DNA of 33,349 nt from assembly GCF_030539875.1 (NCBI RefSeq), contig NZ_JAUNXI010000004.1, forward strand, positions 83,575 through 116,923, given 5' to 3'. Source of the stretch: Methanobrevibacter sp. GTDB taxonomy: Archaea; Methanobacteriota; Methanobacteria; Methanobacteriales; Methanobacteriaceae. Below, one piece after another: positions 17,296-24,870 of the stretch. Position 1 is the stretch's first letter; each line of letters opens with the position of its first letter. The position numbers were made by a program, and so were the translations under genes. The notes under the pieces are model-generated. The model saw nothing but the letters and a program-made list of their open reading frames with translations, searched no databases and was not told the origin of the DNA.

Positions 17296-17921
17296 ATAAG
17301 GAAGAACGTGTAATTAAATTAATTGAGAATCTGGAAGGTATTTTTGAGATAAGAACATTTCTTAATCATGACCCCTATAAAGTATTAGTCAGAACTATTC
17401 TTTCTCAAAGAACCCGTGATGAGAATACTGATCAGGCTACCAATAATCTGTTTGACAAATATAAAGACATTTATGAAGTTGTTGAAGCTCCAATTGATGA
17501 TATAAAAGGATTAATAAGGCCTGCGGGTTTTTATAATGTAAAAGCTTCAAGAATTCAAGAAGTATCTCAAATCCTAATTGACCAATATGGCGGGGAAGTT
17601 CCAGACACGGTAAACGAGCTGGTAAAACTTCCGGGTGTTGGCAGAAAAACTGCAAACTGCGTTATGGTTTTTGCTTTTGAGCTTCCGGCAATTCCTGTAG
17701 ATACTCATGTTCACAGAATTTCAAATAGATTGGGTTTAGTGGATACTAAAAATCCTGATGATACTGAAGTTGAACTTACTAAAATCACTCCTAAAGAATT
17801 ATGGATTAAATTGAATGATTTGATGGTTCAGTTTGGCCAGAATATCTGTAAACCCATCTCACCTGATTGCGAAATCTGTCCGTGCAGTGAAATCTGCGAT
17901 TATTTTAGAGAAAATATTTAA
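17292..17921 (+). CDS. nth: Endonuclease III (DNA glycosylase/AP lyase)
   Basis: A 209-residue base-excision repair enzyme that removes oxidised pyrimidines and cuts the abasic site. It carries [20 protein letters not shown] at the N-terminus, the helix-hairpin-helix [12 protein letters not shown] (about 116-127) with the catalytic Lys in GRKTA, and the catalytic Asp in [14 protein letters not shown]. The C-terminus has the 4Fe-4S loop C-x6-C-x2-C-x5-C ([17 protein letters not shown]). Length equals that of E. coli Nth. The start overlaps the aroA stop, an operon without an obvious metabolic link. A T-rich terminator follows. Confidence 0.95.
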   Translation: MNKEERVIKLIENLEGIFEIRTFLNHDPYKVLVRTILSQRTRDENTDQATNNLFDKYKDIYEVVEAPIDDIKGLIRPAGFYNVKASRIQEVSQILIDQYGGEVPDTVNELVKLPGVGRKTANCVMVFAFELPAIPVDTHVHRISNRLGLVDTKNPDDTEVELTKITPKELWIKLNDLMVQFGQNICKPISPDCEICPCSEICDYFRENI

Positions 17922-17945
17922 TTTCTTTTCTTTAGATTTTTTTCC
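17921..17945 (+). terminator. T-rich terminator after nth
   Basis: AATTTCTTTTCTTTAGATTTTTTTCC immediately follows the nth stop; it is an oligo-T tract of the archaeal kind, directly before the cysK promoter. Confidence 0.45.
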
Positions 17946-17989
17946 AAAACATTTATAAGGTAAATAATTATAATATAACAATAGTTATA
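17946..17989 (+). promoter_or_regulatory. cysK promoter with ATAAC-N4-GTTAT operator over the start point
   Basis: AAAACATTTATA at 17946-17957 contains the TATA element and is identical to the block upstream of metY (21797-21808). TATAACAATAGTTATA at 17974-17989 is an inverted repeat with 6-bp arms; its core ATAACAATAGTTAT (17975-17988) is the exact reverse complement of the element at 21817-21830. The expected transcription start lies inside it, the usual place for a repressor that blocks polymerase. Confidence 0.65.
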
Positions 17990-18052
17990 CAATTTTAAGA
18001 TAACTTTTCAGATTTACTTGTATAATTCAATTTAAAAAATTGGTGAATAAAA

Positions 18053-19000
18053 ATGGTAAATATTCCAGAATTAAAAAGAGGAGTGCTTGATAGCGTAATT
18101 GATGCTATTGGAAACACTCCAATTATAAAATTAAACAATTTAACAAAAGATTTAGATGCAGAAATTGATGTAAAAATGGAGTCATTCAACCCGACAGGCA
18201 GTGTTAAAGACCGTGTTGCTGTTTCAATGATTGAGGATGCAGAAGAGAAAGGACTGCTAAAGAAAGGCTCTGTCATCATCGAACCTACCAGTGGAAACAC
18301 AGGTATTGGTTTAGGATTTGCTGCTGCTGCAAAAGGTTATAAATTAATACTGACAATGCCTGAAACAATGTCTATTGAAAGAAGAAAACTCTTGGCTATT
18401 TTTGGCGCTGAAATTGTATTAACACCAGGTTCTGAAGGTATGGGCGGAGCCATCAAAAAGGCTGAAGAATTGCATAAAGAAAACCCTAATTCAATAATTT
18501 TGGGCCAATTTGACAACGAAGCTAATGTAGCCATCCATTATAAAACAACCGGTCAGGAAATTTTAAGGGATACTGATGGAGAAGTTGATTATGTTGTTGC
18601 AGGAGTAGGGACTGGCGGAACCATAACAGGAATAGGTAAAGCTTTAAAAGAGGCGCTTCCTCATGTTAAAATTGTTGCTGTTGAGCCGGAAGAGTCACAG
18701 ACTTTATCCAAAGGTATTAAAGGACCTCATAAAATCCAGGGAATCGGTGCAGGGTTTGTTCCATCAATTTATGATTCTGGTGTAATTGATGAGGTTATTC
18801 CCGTACCTAGCGAGGAAGCCGGAAAAACATTAATTGAACTTGCTAAGCATGAGGGTATTTTTACAGGCATTTCTTCTGGAGCAGCAACCTGGGCTGCTTT
18901 GCAATTGGCTAAAAGAAAAGAAAATGAGGGCAAAAGAATAATAGCTATTTTACCGGATAACGGTGAGAGATACCTATCTGAAGAATGGTTATTTAAATAA
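18053..19000 (+). CDS. cysK: Cysteine synthase (O-acetylserine sulfhydrylase)
   Basis: A 315-residue PLP enzyme that makes cysteine from O-acetylserine and sulfide. PLP lysine is K52 in NPTGSVKDR. The phosphate-side TSGNTGIGLGF loop binds the substrate carboxylate, and VGTGGTITGIGKALKE binds the PLP phosphate. Near the C-terminus is LPDNGERYLSEEWLF, typical of CysK/CysM. GGTGA (about 18041-18045) precedes the ATG. Its partner cysE starts 66 bp downstream. Bacterial-type CysK with CysE is not universal in methanogens, many of which make cysteine on tRNA through Sep-tRNA; here free-cysteine synthesis is clearly encoded. Expression is probably controlled at the ATAAC-N4-GTTAT operator. Confidence 0.96.
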   Translation: MVNIPELKRGVLDSVIDAIGNTPIIKLNNLTKDLDAEIDVKMESFNPTGSVKDRVAVSMIEDAEEKGLLKKGSVIIEPTSGNTGIGLGFAAAAKGYKLILTMPETMSIERRKLLAIFGAEIVLTPGSEGMGGAIKKAEELHKENPNSIILGQFDNEANVAIHYKTTGQEILRDTDGEVDYVVAGVGTGGTITGIGKALKEALPHVKIVAVEPEESQTLSKGIKGPHKIQGIGAGFVPSIYDSGVIDEVIPVPSEEAGKTLIELAKHEGIFTGISSGAATWAALQLAKRKENEGKRIIAILPDNGERYLSEEWLFK

Positions 19001-19010
19001 GATAAATTAT

Positions 19011-19060
19011 ATATACTATATGTTATATAGATAAACAGAATAACATTAATATATAGAGGT
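19011..19060 (+). promoter_or_regulatory. cysK-cysE spacer with degenerate operator-like sequence and Shine-Dalgarno
   Basis: The 66-bp spacer contains TACTATATGTTATA (19014-19027), close to the metY operator AACTATTGTTATA but with one extra base, so a weak or lost site. GAGGT (19056-19060) is the cysE ribosome binding site, 6 nt before ATG. Confidence 0.25.
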
Positions 19061-19066
19061 TTATCA

Positions 19067-19774
19067 ATGTTTAAAAATTTAAGGGATGAAATTAAAGCTA
19101 TCAAAGATAAGGATCCGGCTGCAAGGTCAACATTGGAAATTTTCTTATGTTATCCTGGTTTTTATGCTTTATTAATGCATAGAGTGAGCCATTGGCTGTG
19201 GAATCATTCTTTCAAACTTTTGGCACGTATCAATTCCAATATAGCCAGATCTGTTACTGGTATTGAAATTCACCCCGGTGCAACATTTGGTAAACGAGTA
19301 TTTATTGATCATGGTATGGGTGTTGTTGTTGGAGAAACAACAATTGTTGGCGATGATGTGCTAATTTATCAGGGTGTGGTTCTTGGAGGAACCAGTACTG
19401 AAAAGACTAAAAGACACCCGACTATTGAAAAAGGAGTTATTGTTGGTGCCGGTGCTAAAGTAATGGGTAATATTACTATTGGAGAGTATTCTAAAATTGG
19501 TACTGGTGCTGTTGTTTTAAAAGACGTTCCTCCTGAATCAACATGTGTAGGCATTCCAGGCCGTATTGTAAAACGTAAAGGTGTGCCTCATGAAAGAGTT
19601 GATTTAGACCATGATAAACTTCCGGACCCTGTTGCCGACGCATTTAGAACTATAGTAAAGCATCTTCAGGAAAATGATGAGCAAATCAAAATTTTATTTG
19701 ATAAAAATGAGATATGCTTGGCTGATGATTCTAATGATGAACAGGAAGATTTGGAAAATTTGTTTAAGAAATAG
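19067..19774 (+). CDS. cysE: Serine O-acetyltransferase
   Basis: A 235-residue enzyme that acetylates serine with acetyl-CoA to give O-acetylserine, the CysK substrate. The N-terminal helical part includes LCYPGFYALLMHRVSHWLW (catalytic-domain entry, His in HRVSH). The left-handed beta-helix of hexapeptide repeats begins at IEIHPGATFGKRVFIDHGMG (catalytic His in DHGMG) and continues through VGETTIVGDDVLIYQGVVLG and GAKVMGNITIGEYSKIGTGA, then PPESTCVGIPGR. It resembles the short bacterial form (about 170-230 residues). The acidic tail (DDSNDEQEDLENLFKK) lacks the C-terminal Ile that CysE usually inserts into CysK, so a CysK-CysE complex is less certain. The regulator gene follows after 12 bp. 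Confidence 0.95.
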   Translation: MFKNLRDEIKAIKDKDPAARSTLEIFLCYPGFYALLMHRVSHWLWNHSFKLLARINSNIARSVTGIEIHPGATFGKRVFIDHGMGVVVGETTIVGDDVLIYQGVVLGGTSTEKTKRHPTIEKGVIVGAGAKVMGNITIGEYSKIGTGAVVLKDVPPESTCVGIPGRIVKRKGVPHERVDLDHDKLPDPVADAFRTIVKHLQENDEQIKILFDKNEICLADDSNDEQEDLENLFKK

Positions 19775-19786
19775 AAGTGATTAGAT

Positions 19787-20161
19787 ATGAAGCCGCCTTG
19801 TGAAATTGTTGTATGGTATGTTATACCGGCTATTAGATCTGAATTAGCTAAAGAACTTTTAAATTTGGGAATGAAGCAAAAGGATGTTTCTGAACTTATG
19901 GATATTACTCAGCCTGCTGTGTCTCAATATATTACTGATAAGCGAGGTAGTGGAATTAGACTTGATGAAGATGTAAGGGAAATGATTCAAACATTTGCTA
20001 ATCAGCTTTTTGAAGGTGAAGCTACTAAAGCAGATTTAATTCCGAGAACTTGTAAAATTTGTAATAATGTGAATATATCTGATGTATTAAAACAACTTGA
20101 CATTGACAAATCACACATTAGTGAGGATTGCCAATCTTGTTTGGGTTCTGAGATAAATTAG
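19787..20161 (+). CDS. Small HTH regulator with C-terminal four-cysteine site
   Basis: A 124-residue protein. Residues ~15-60 form an XRE-like helix-turn-helix: LLNLGMKQKDVSELMDITQP then AVSQYITDKRGSG. The C-terminus holds two cysteine pairs, C89-x2-C92 (TCKICN) and C115-x2-C118 (DCQSCLG), 22 residues apart, enough to bind zinc or an iron-sulfur cluster; C5 is a fifth cysteine. It resembles archaeal XRE-type predicted regulators (COG2522-like). It lies 12 bp after cysE and before tRNA-Cys and cysS, inside the cysteine island. The island's two main promoters share an operator, so I propose it as their regulator, sensing sulfur, cysteine or cluster status through the cysteines. Binding has not been shown here; the operator may belong to another protein. 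Confidence 0.85.
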   Translation: MKPPCEIVVWYVIPAIRSELAKELLNLGMKQKDVSELMDITQPAVSQYITDKRGSGIRLDEDVREMIQTFANQLFEGEATKADLIPRTCKICNNVNISDVLKQLDIDKSHISEDCQSCLGSEIN

Positions 20162-20172
20162 GTAAATGTTGG

Positions 20173-20203
20173 AAATAATAGTAAAGTATTTAAACTATTA
20201 TTT
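20173..20203 (+). repeat. 10-bp inverted repeat upstream of tRNA-Cys
   Basis: AAATAATAGT (20173-20182) and ACTATTATTT (20194-20203) are perfect complements across an 11-nt spacer that contains TATTTAAA, a likely TATA element for the tRNA. It may be an operator around the TATA box or chance in AT-rich DNA. Confidence 0.3.
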
Positions 20204-20233
20204 ACTAATATTTTAATATCCTTTAATTTTAAT

Positions 20234-20305
20234 GGCAAGTTTACCGAGTGGCTTAGGTGTGTGGCTGCAGACCATAATACGGGGGTTCAAATCCCTCACT
20301 TGCCT
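20234..20305 (+). tRNA. tRNA-Cys (anticodon GCA)
   Basis: A full cloverleaf: acceptor GGCAAGT pairs with ACTTGCC; D-stem ACC/GGT with GG in the loop; anticodon stem TGTGG/CCATA with loop CTGCAGA, anticodon GCA; short 4-nt variable loop; T-stem GGGGG/CCCTC with loop TTCAAAT. The discriminator base is T (U73), the main identity element of tRNA-Cys. CCA is not encoded and no intron is present. It lies 32 nt upstream of cysS on the same strand, so tRNA and cognate synthetase are probably on one transcript. Confidence 0.96.
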
Positions 20306-20337
20306 TTCTTAATTACTATTTTTTGAGGTTATTTTTT

Positions 20338-21684
20338 ATGGACGTCTATTCAACTTTAACTCGCAGTAAAGAGAATTTTGTGACTATTAATAAAAATAGA
20401 GTTAACTTATTTGTATGCGGTCCTACTGTTTATGATGATGCTCATATTGGGCACGGTAGAACTTACATTTCATTTGATACAATAAAAAGATATTTGGAAT
20501 ACAGGGGTTATGCCGTATTTTATATTCAAAATATTACTGATATTGATGATAAAATCATTAACAGGTCAAAAGAAAGCGGCATTCCGGCAGACCAGTTGGC
20601 TCGCAAATATGAAAAGAGATACATTGAAGACATGAATAAATTAAATGTAAATAATGTTAATTTATTTGCAAGGGCAACTGATCATGTTGATGAAATTTTA
20701 GACCAAATTCAAAGATTGATTGACAAGGGATTTGCCTATGAAACTGAAGACGGAGTCTACTTTGAAATTGATAAGTTTCCGGAATTCGGCAAGCTCTCAA
20801 ATAGGAATGTTGAAGAATTAGAATCCCATAGGGATATTGCAGAATCTGCCAAAAAGAATCCTCAGGACTTTGCACTTTGGAAAAAACGTAGTGGAGTGGA
20901 TGAACCTACCTGGCAGTCTCCATGGGGCGACGGAAGGCCTGGATGGCACATTGAAGATACTGCAATAACAGAATATTACTTCGGACCCCAGTATGATGCT
21001 CACGGAGGAGGACTTGACTTAATATTTCCTCATCACGAAGCGGAAATTACTCAAATGGAGGCAGTTTCAGGAAAAGCTCCTATGGTGCAGTTCTGGTTAC
21101 ATACCGGATTTTTAAATGTTAATGGGGAAAAAATGTCAAAATCATTAAATAACTTCATTACAATCCGTGAATTGCTTAAAGATTACGAACCTGACACTTT
21201 CAGATTCTTTGTACTTTCAACTCACTACAGAAGTCCGATTGACTTTTCAAAAGATTCGCTTCACCAGTCTGAAAGAAGTTTGGAGAGGATTAGAAAATAT
21301 TATGAACTTTTGGATGTTGAAGCTGACGGAAATGATTATGAATGTGATGTTTTAACTTCCCATAAAGATGAATTCTTCAATAGTATGGATGATGACTTTA
21401 ACACTCCAAAGGCAATTGCAGCCATCTTTGGATTGATAAACGATACTAAAAATCAGTTATCTGCATTATCTGATGAAGATAAAATAGCCATTAAAACATT
21501 TTTAGATGATGCGGCACATATCTTCGGCGTCAGCTTTGAAGCTGAAGAGGTTAATGCCGGTTCAGATGATTTACTTAAATTGATTACTGATGTCAGGTCT
21601 GAGTTAAGAGCGAATAAGCAATATGAATTATCTGATAAGATTAGAGATGATTTAATAGCATTAAATTATGAAATTGAGGATTAG
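20338..21684 (+). CDS. cysS: Cysteinyl-tRNA synthetase
   Basis: A 448-residue class I synthetase. HIGH is HIGH at 36-39, preceded by the zinc ligand C27 in FVCGPTVYDDAHIGHGR; other zinc ligands lie in the GWHIEDTA and FPHHEAEITQME regions; the usual zinc-ligand Cys in a GWHIECS motif appears here as GWHIEDT. The KMSKS loop is KMSKS at 265-269. I start at ATG 20338, with TGAGGT (20325-20330) as ribosome binding site; a TTG at 20323 would overlap that site. Having CysRS means the organism can charge tRNA-Cys directly rather than only through the SepRS/SepCysS route of many methanogens. It directly follows the tRNA-Cys gene and ends in a hairpin-T terminator. Confidence 0.96.
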   Translation: MDVYSTLTRSKENFVTINKNRVNLFVCGPTVYDDAHIGHGRTYISFDTIKRYLEYRGYAVFYIQNITDIDDKIINRSKESGIPADQLARKYEKRYIEDMNKLNVNNVNLFARATDHVDEILDQIQRLIDKGFAYETEDGVYFEIDKFPEFGKLSNRNVEELESHRDIAESAKKNPQDFALWKKRSGVDEPTWQSPWGDGRPGWHIEDTAITEYYFGPQYDAHGGGLDLIFPHHEAEITQMEAVSGKAPMVQFWLHTGFLNVNGEKMSKSLNNFITIRELLKDYEPDTFRFFVLSTHYRSPIDFSKDSLHQSERSLERIRKYYELLDVEADGNDYECDVLTSHKDEFFNSMDDDFNTPKAIAAIFGLINDTKNQLSALSDEDKIAIKTFLDDAAHIFGVSFEAEEVNAGSDDLLKLITDVRSELRANKQYELSDKIRDDLIALNYEIED

Positions 21685-21710
21685 GAAAATATTTTCCTAT
21701 TCTTTTTTTT
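21682..21710 (+). terminator. Hairpin plus T-tract terminator after cysS
   Basis: TAGGAAAATATTTTCCTA at 21682-21699 is a perfect inverted repeat that includes the cysS stop codon, followed at once by TTCTTTTTTTT. It has the shape of a factor-independent terminator. Confidence 0.6.
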
Positions 21711-21796
21711 ACTTCTGTTTTTCAACTTTTTATTTTACTGATTACTTTTTTCCATTAATTTTTATCTTCAGTTTTCAATATTTTTTTAGGTTTATC

Positions 21797-21831
21797 AAAA
21801 CATTTATATATAAAAAATAACTATTGTTATA
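21797..21831 (+). promoter_or_regulatory. metY promoter with the same operator as cysK
   Basis: AAAACATTTATA at 21797-21808 is identical to the cysK TATA block. ATAACTATTGTTAT at 21817-21830 is the cysK operator core in reverse orientation. The predicted start point again falls in the operator. Identity of both blocks in two promoters 3.8 kb apart, both for sulfur amino-acid genes, is strong evidence of a shared regulator. Confidence 0.65.
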
Positions 21832-21832
21832 T

Positions 21833-21858
21833 GTGAATATAACACGTGACATATTCAC
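21833..21858 (+). promoter_or_regulatory. 8-bp inverted repeat in the metY leader
   Basis: GTGAATAT (21833-21840) and ATATTCAC (21851-21858) flank a 10-nt spacer containing CACGTG. It begins 2 bp after the operator and lies in the probable 5' leader, so it could be an RNA hairpin or a second protein-binding site. Confidence 0.4.
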
Positions 21859-21886
21859 AAAAATCAGATTATAAAGGTGATAATTA

Positions 21887-23185
21887 ATGACAAATAAAAA
21901 TTACGGATTAGCAACATTAGGTGTACGTGCAGGCCAACAGCCTGATTCTGCAACTGGAGCTCAAGCGGTTCCGATTTATCAGACAACTTCATATGTATTT
22001 AAAGATGCGGATGAAGCTGCTAGGAGATTCGCCCTTCAAGAGTTTGGTCAAATTTATTCCAGACTTACCAATCCTACCAGCGATGTATTCGAAGCAAGAA
22101 TTGCCGCTATCGAAGGAGGTAATTCTGCTATTTCAACATCAAGTGGTCTTGCAGCAATTTCATATGCAATTTTAAACGTAACTAGTCCTGGTGACAACAT
22201 TGTTTCTGCTGACAACCTTTACGGTGGTACTTATCAATTATTTAACTACACTTTTAAAGATTTGGCCCGTGAAGTTAAATTTGTAAACTCACAGAACCTG
22301 CAAGCATTTGAAGAGGCAATTGATGAAAAAACCAAAGCAATATATGTGGAATCAATTGGAAACCCAAAATTGGATGTTCCGGACTTTGAAGCATTGGCAG
22401 AAATTGCACATTCACATGATATTCCGTTAATCGTAGACAATACTGTTGGTGTTGGATTGGTCAGGCCATTATTGCATGGAGCTGATGTGATTGCAGCATC
22501 TGCAACTAAATATGTTGGCGGTCACGGAACTGCCGTTGGAGGATATATTGTGGATTCAGGTAAATTTAACTGGGGTAACGGCAAGTTTGATAACTTCACA
22601 AAACCTGATCCAAGTTATCACGGACTTGTATTCTGGGATGCGTTTGGTGATGTTCCTGAACTTGGAAACATTGCTTTTACTGTAAGGGCAAGAGCAAGAC
22701 TATTGAGGGATTTAGGAGCAACCCAGGCACCTGTACACAGTTTCATATTCTTGCAGGGACTTGAAAGCCTGGATGTGCGTGTAAAAAGACACTCTGAAAA
22801 TGCACTTAAAGTTGCAAAATTTTTAGAAAGTCATCCTAAAGTGGCTTGGGTTAACTATCCTGGACTTAAATCACATCCAACTTATGAAAATAATAAAAAA
22901 TACCTTAAAGATAACTTTGCAGGAGTCTTGGGATTCGGTGTTAAAGGAGGTGAGGAAGCAGGCAGGAAATTAATTGAAAAATTGGAATTATTCTCAATTC
23001 TTGCAAATATTGGAGATGCAAAAAGTCTTGCAATACACCCTGCAAGTACAACACATCAGCAATTGTCTCCAGAAGAACAAGAAGCAACAGGAGTTACACC
23101 GGACTTTATTAGGCTTTCAATAGGTCTTGAAGATGCTGATGATTTAATTGATGATTTAAGTCATGCACTTGACAATATTGACTAG
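21887..23185 (+). CDS. metY: O-acetylhomoserine (thiol)-lyase / O-acetylserine sulfhydrylase, MetY type
   Basis: A 432-residue Cys/Met-metabolism PLP enzyme that makes homocysteine from O-acetylhomoserine and sulfide. PLP lysine is K208 in SATKYVGGHG; the length and the PSYHGLVFWDAFG insertion fit the MetY group rather than cystathionine synthase or lyase (about 380-400 residues). Other signatures: YSRLTNPTSDVFEARIAAIE, NLYGGTYQLF, YVESIGNPKLDVPD, the C-terminal SLAIHPASTTHQQL and LSIGLEDADDL. GGTGAT (about 21875-21880) lies 6 nt before the ATG. Promoter and operator match those of cysK. The nifS gene follows after 43 bp and may share the transcript. Confidence 0.94.
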   Translation: MTNKNYGLATLGVRAGQQPDSATGAQAVPIYQTTSYVFKDADEAARRFALQEFGQIYSRLTNPTSDVFEARIAAIEGGNSAISTSSGLAAISYAILNVTSPGDNIVSADNLYGGTYQLFNYTFKDLAREVKFVNSQNLQAFEEAIDEKTKAIYVESIGNPKLDVPDFEALAEIAHSHDIPLIVDNTVGVGLVRPLLHGADVIAASATKYVGGHGTAVGGYIVDSGKFNWGNGKFDNFTKPDPSYHGLVFWDAFGDVPELGNIAFTVRARARLLRDLGATQAPVHSFIFLQGLESLDVRVKRHSENALKVAKFLESHPKVAWVNYPGLKSHPTYENNKKYLKDNFAGVLGFGVKGGEEAGRKLIEKLELFSILANIGDAKSLAIHPASTTHQQLSPEEQEATGVTPDFIRLSIGLEDADDLIDDLSHALDNID

Positions 23186-23228
23186 TGAATGAAATCTATT
23201 TAAAAAAAAGATAATCGGAGGATGGCAA

Positions 23229-24437
23229 ATGTATTTAGATAACTCAGCAACAACACAGGTTAGTAAAGAAGTTTTTGAAGAAATGAAACCCTATTTCACA
23301 GAGGAGTTTGGAAATCCTTCCACTCTTTATGGCATAGGTCGCGAGTCTAAAAAAGCATTAAATCTTGCTCGTCAGAGAGTAGCTGACGCAATTAATGCTA
23401 AACCGGATGAAATTATTTTCACAAGCGGAGGATCGGAATCTGATAACCTGGCCATTAAGGGTATTGCTTTTAAATTAGCTAAAAAAGGCAGACATATAAT
23501 CACTACTGGCATTGAACATCCTGCAGTTGTTGAGACATTGAAATTTTTAGAATCATTTGATTTTAAAATTACTTATTTGCCGGTATATGAAAATGGAATT
23601 ATTAAGGTTGAAGATTTAATGGAAGCAATAACTGATGAAACAATTTTAATTACTGTTATGCACGGCAATAATGAAATAGGCACTATTCAGCCAATTGAAG
23701 AAATCGGGAAAATTGCACGTGAAAGAGGCATTAAATTCCACTGTGATGCTGTTCAAACTTTCGGCAAAATTGAAGTGGATGTTGAGAAATTGAATGTGGA
23801 TTTGCTGTCTTTATCTTCACATAAAATTAATGGTCCGAAAGGTGTTGGAGCATTGTATATTAAAAAAGGAACTCCGATTGAACCTTTGATTCATGGTGGA
23901 GGTCAGGAAAGGGGACTTAGGTCAGGTACTGAAAATGTTTCAGGAATTGTTGGTTTTGGAAAAGCATGCGAATTAGCAAACAATCAACTTGAGGAACACT
24001 ATGAAAAGTTAATAGCCATTAGAGATGATCTGATTGATAAAGTGCTAACTACAATCCCTGAATCTTATCTAAATGGGGATGTTGAAAAAAGATTGCCTAA
24101 TTTAGTCAATTTCAGATTTAAAGCAATTGAAGGTGAATCTTTAATTTTGCTGCTTGATGCGGAAGGTTATCAAACTTCAACTGGATCTGCCTGTTCTTCT
24201 AATAAGTTAATGGCATCTCCGGTTTTAACAGCATTGGGATTGAATCCTGTTGATGTGCACGGGTCACTTAGGATTTCCCTTGCTCCTGAAAGTGATAATT
24301 TTGATGTTGATGAATTTGTAAATGCGGTTGCAAAAGCAGTTGAAAGATTAAGGGAAATGTCCCCTTTATGGAATCAGAAAATTGATTATGAAGATGTAAT
24401 GTGTAAAAAACATAAAAATGCATGTGGGAGATGTTGA
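23229..24437 (+). CDS. nifS: Cysteine desulfurase, NifS/IscS type
   Basis: A 402-residue PLP enzyme that takes sulfur from cysteine for iron-sulfur cluster assembly. It begins MYLDNSATTQVSKEVFEEM; PLP lysine is K199 in SSHKINGPKGVG; the catalytic Cys is C322 in STGSACSS, which places it in group I (NifS/IscS). GGAGG (23217-23221) precedes the ATG by 7 nt. The C-terminus carries an extra cysteine-rich tail (C392, C399, C402; ending CGRC), possibly used for sulfur hand-over or metal binding. The scaffold gene iscU follows two bases after the stop, a normal desulfurase-scaffold pair. Confidence 0.95.
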   Translation: MYLDNSATTQVSKEVFEEMKPYFTEEFGNPSTLYGIGRESKKALNLARQRVADAINAKPDEIIFTSGGSESDNLAIKGIAFKLAKKGRHIITTGIEHPAVVETLKFLESFDFKITYLPVYENGIIKVEDLMEAITDETILITVMHGNNEIGTIQPIEEIGKIARERGIKFHCDAVQTFGKIEVDVEKLNVDLLSLSSHKINGPKGVGALYIKKGTPIEPLIHGGGQERGLRSGTENVSGIVGFGKACELANNQLEEHYEKLIAIRDDLIDKVLTTIPESYLNGDVEKRLPNLVNFRFKAIEGESLILLLDAEGYQTSTGSACSSNKLMASPVLTALGLNPVDVHGSLRISLAPESDNFDVDEFVNAVAKAVERLREMSPLWNQKIDYEDVMCKKHKNACGRC

Positions 24438-24439
24438 TT

Positions 24440-24811
24440 ATGGATTATTCAGAAAAAGTGATGGATCATTTTACAAATCCAAGAAACTGTAGAAAAATGG
24501 AAGATGCAGACGGTGTGGGAACTGTGGGAAACCCAACCTGTGGTGACTTAATGACAATTTATATCAAGGTGGAGGATGATGTAATTCAGGATATCTCATT
24601 TCAAACCTTCGGATGCGGAGCAGCAATTGCAACCAGCAGTATGATTACTGAAATTGCTATTGGAAAAACTCTAGATGAGGCATATAAAATCTCAAGAAAT
24701 GATGTTGCAAACAATCTGGATGGTCTTCCACCAGTTAAAATGCATTGTTCAAATCTTGCTGCAGACGGTCTTCAGGCAGCCATTGAAAATTATTATGAAA
24801 ACTATCAATAA
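24440..24811 (+). CDS. iscU: Iron-sulfur cluster scaffold protein, IscU/NifU N-domain type
   Basis: A 123-residue scaffold on which NifS-derived sulfur and iron are assembled into clusters. The three ligand cysteines are C34 (NPTCGD), C59 (FGCGAAIATSSM) and C103 (KMHCSNLA), with D36 in the first loop as in IscU. The KMHCSNLA sequence lacks the LPPVK-type HscA-binding stretch in the exact bacterial form, though PPVK is present just before it. I start at ATG 24440 because GGGAG (24426-24430) fits; ATGs at 24422 and 24431 would lie within the nifS gene. Operon with nifS. Confidence 0.94.
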   Translation: MDYSEKVMDHFTNPRNCRKMEDADGVGTVGNPTCGDLMTIYIKVEDDVIQDISFQTFGCGAAIATSSMITEIAIGKTLDEAYKISRNDVANNLDGLPPVKMHCSNLAADGLQAAIENYYENYQ

Positions 24812-24870
24812 GAATAAATACAATATGAAATATAAATATTAGTACTGAATAATTATCGGAGATGATTATA

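Noticed and set aside
20234-20305. Reading the tRNA as tRNA-Ser because of the CCGAGTGGCTTA D-arm
   Set aside because: The variable loop is only 4 nt, the anticodon is GCA and the discriminator is U73, so tRNA-Cys is the consistent call.
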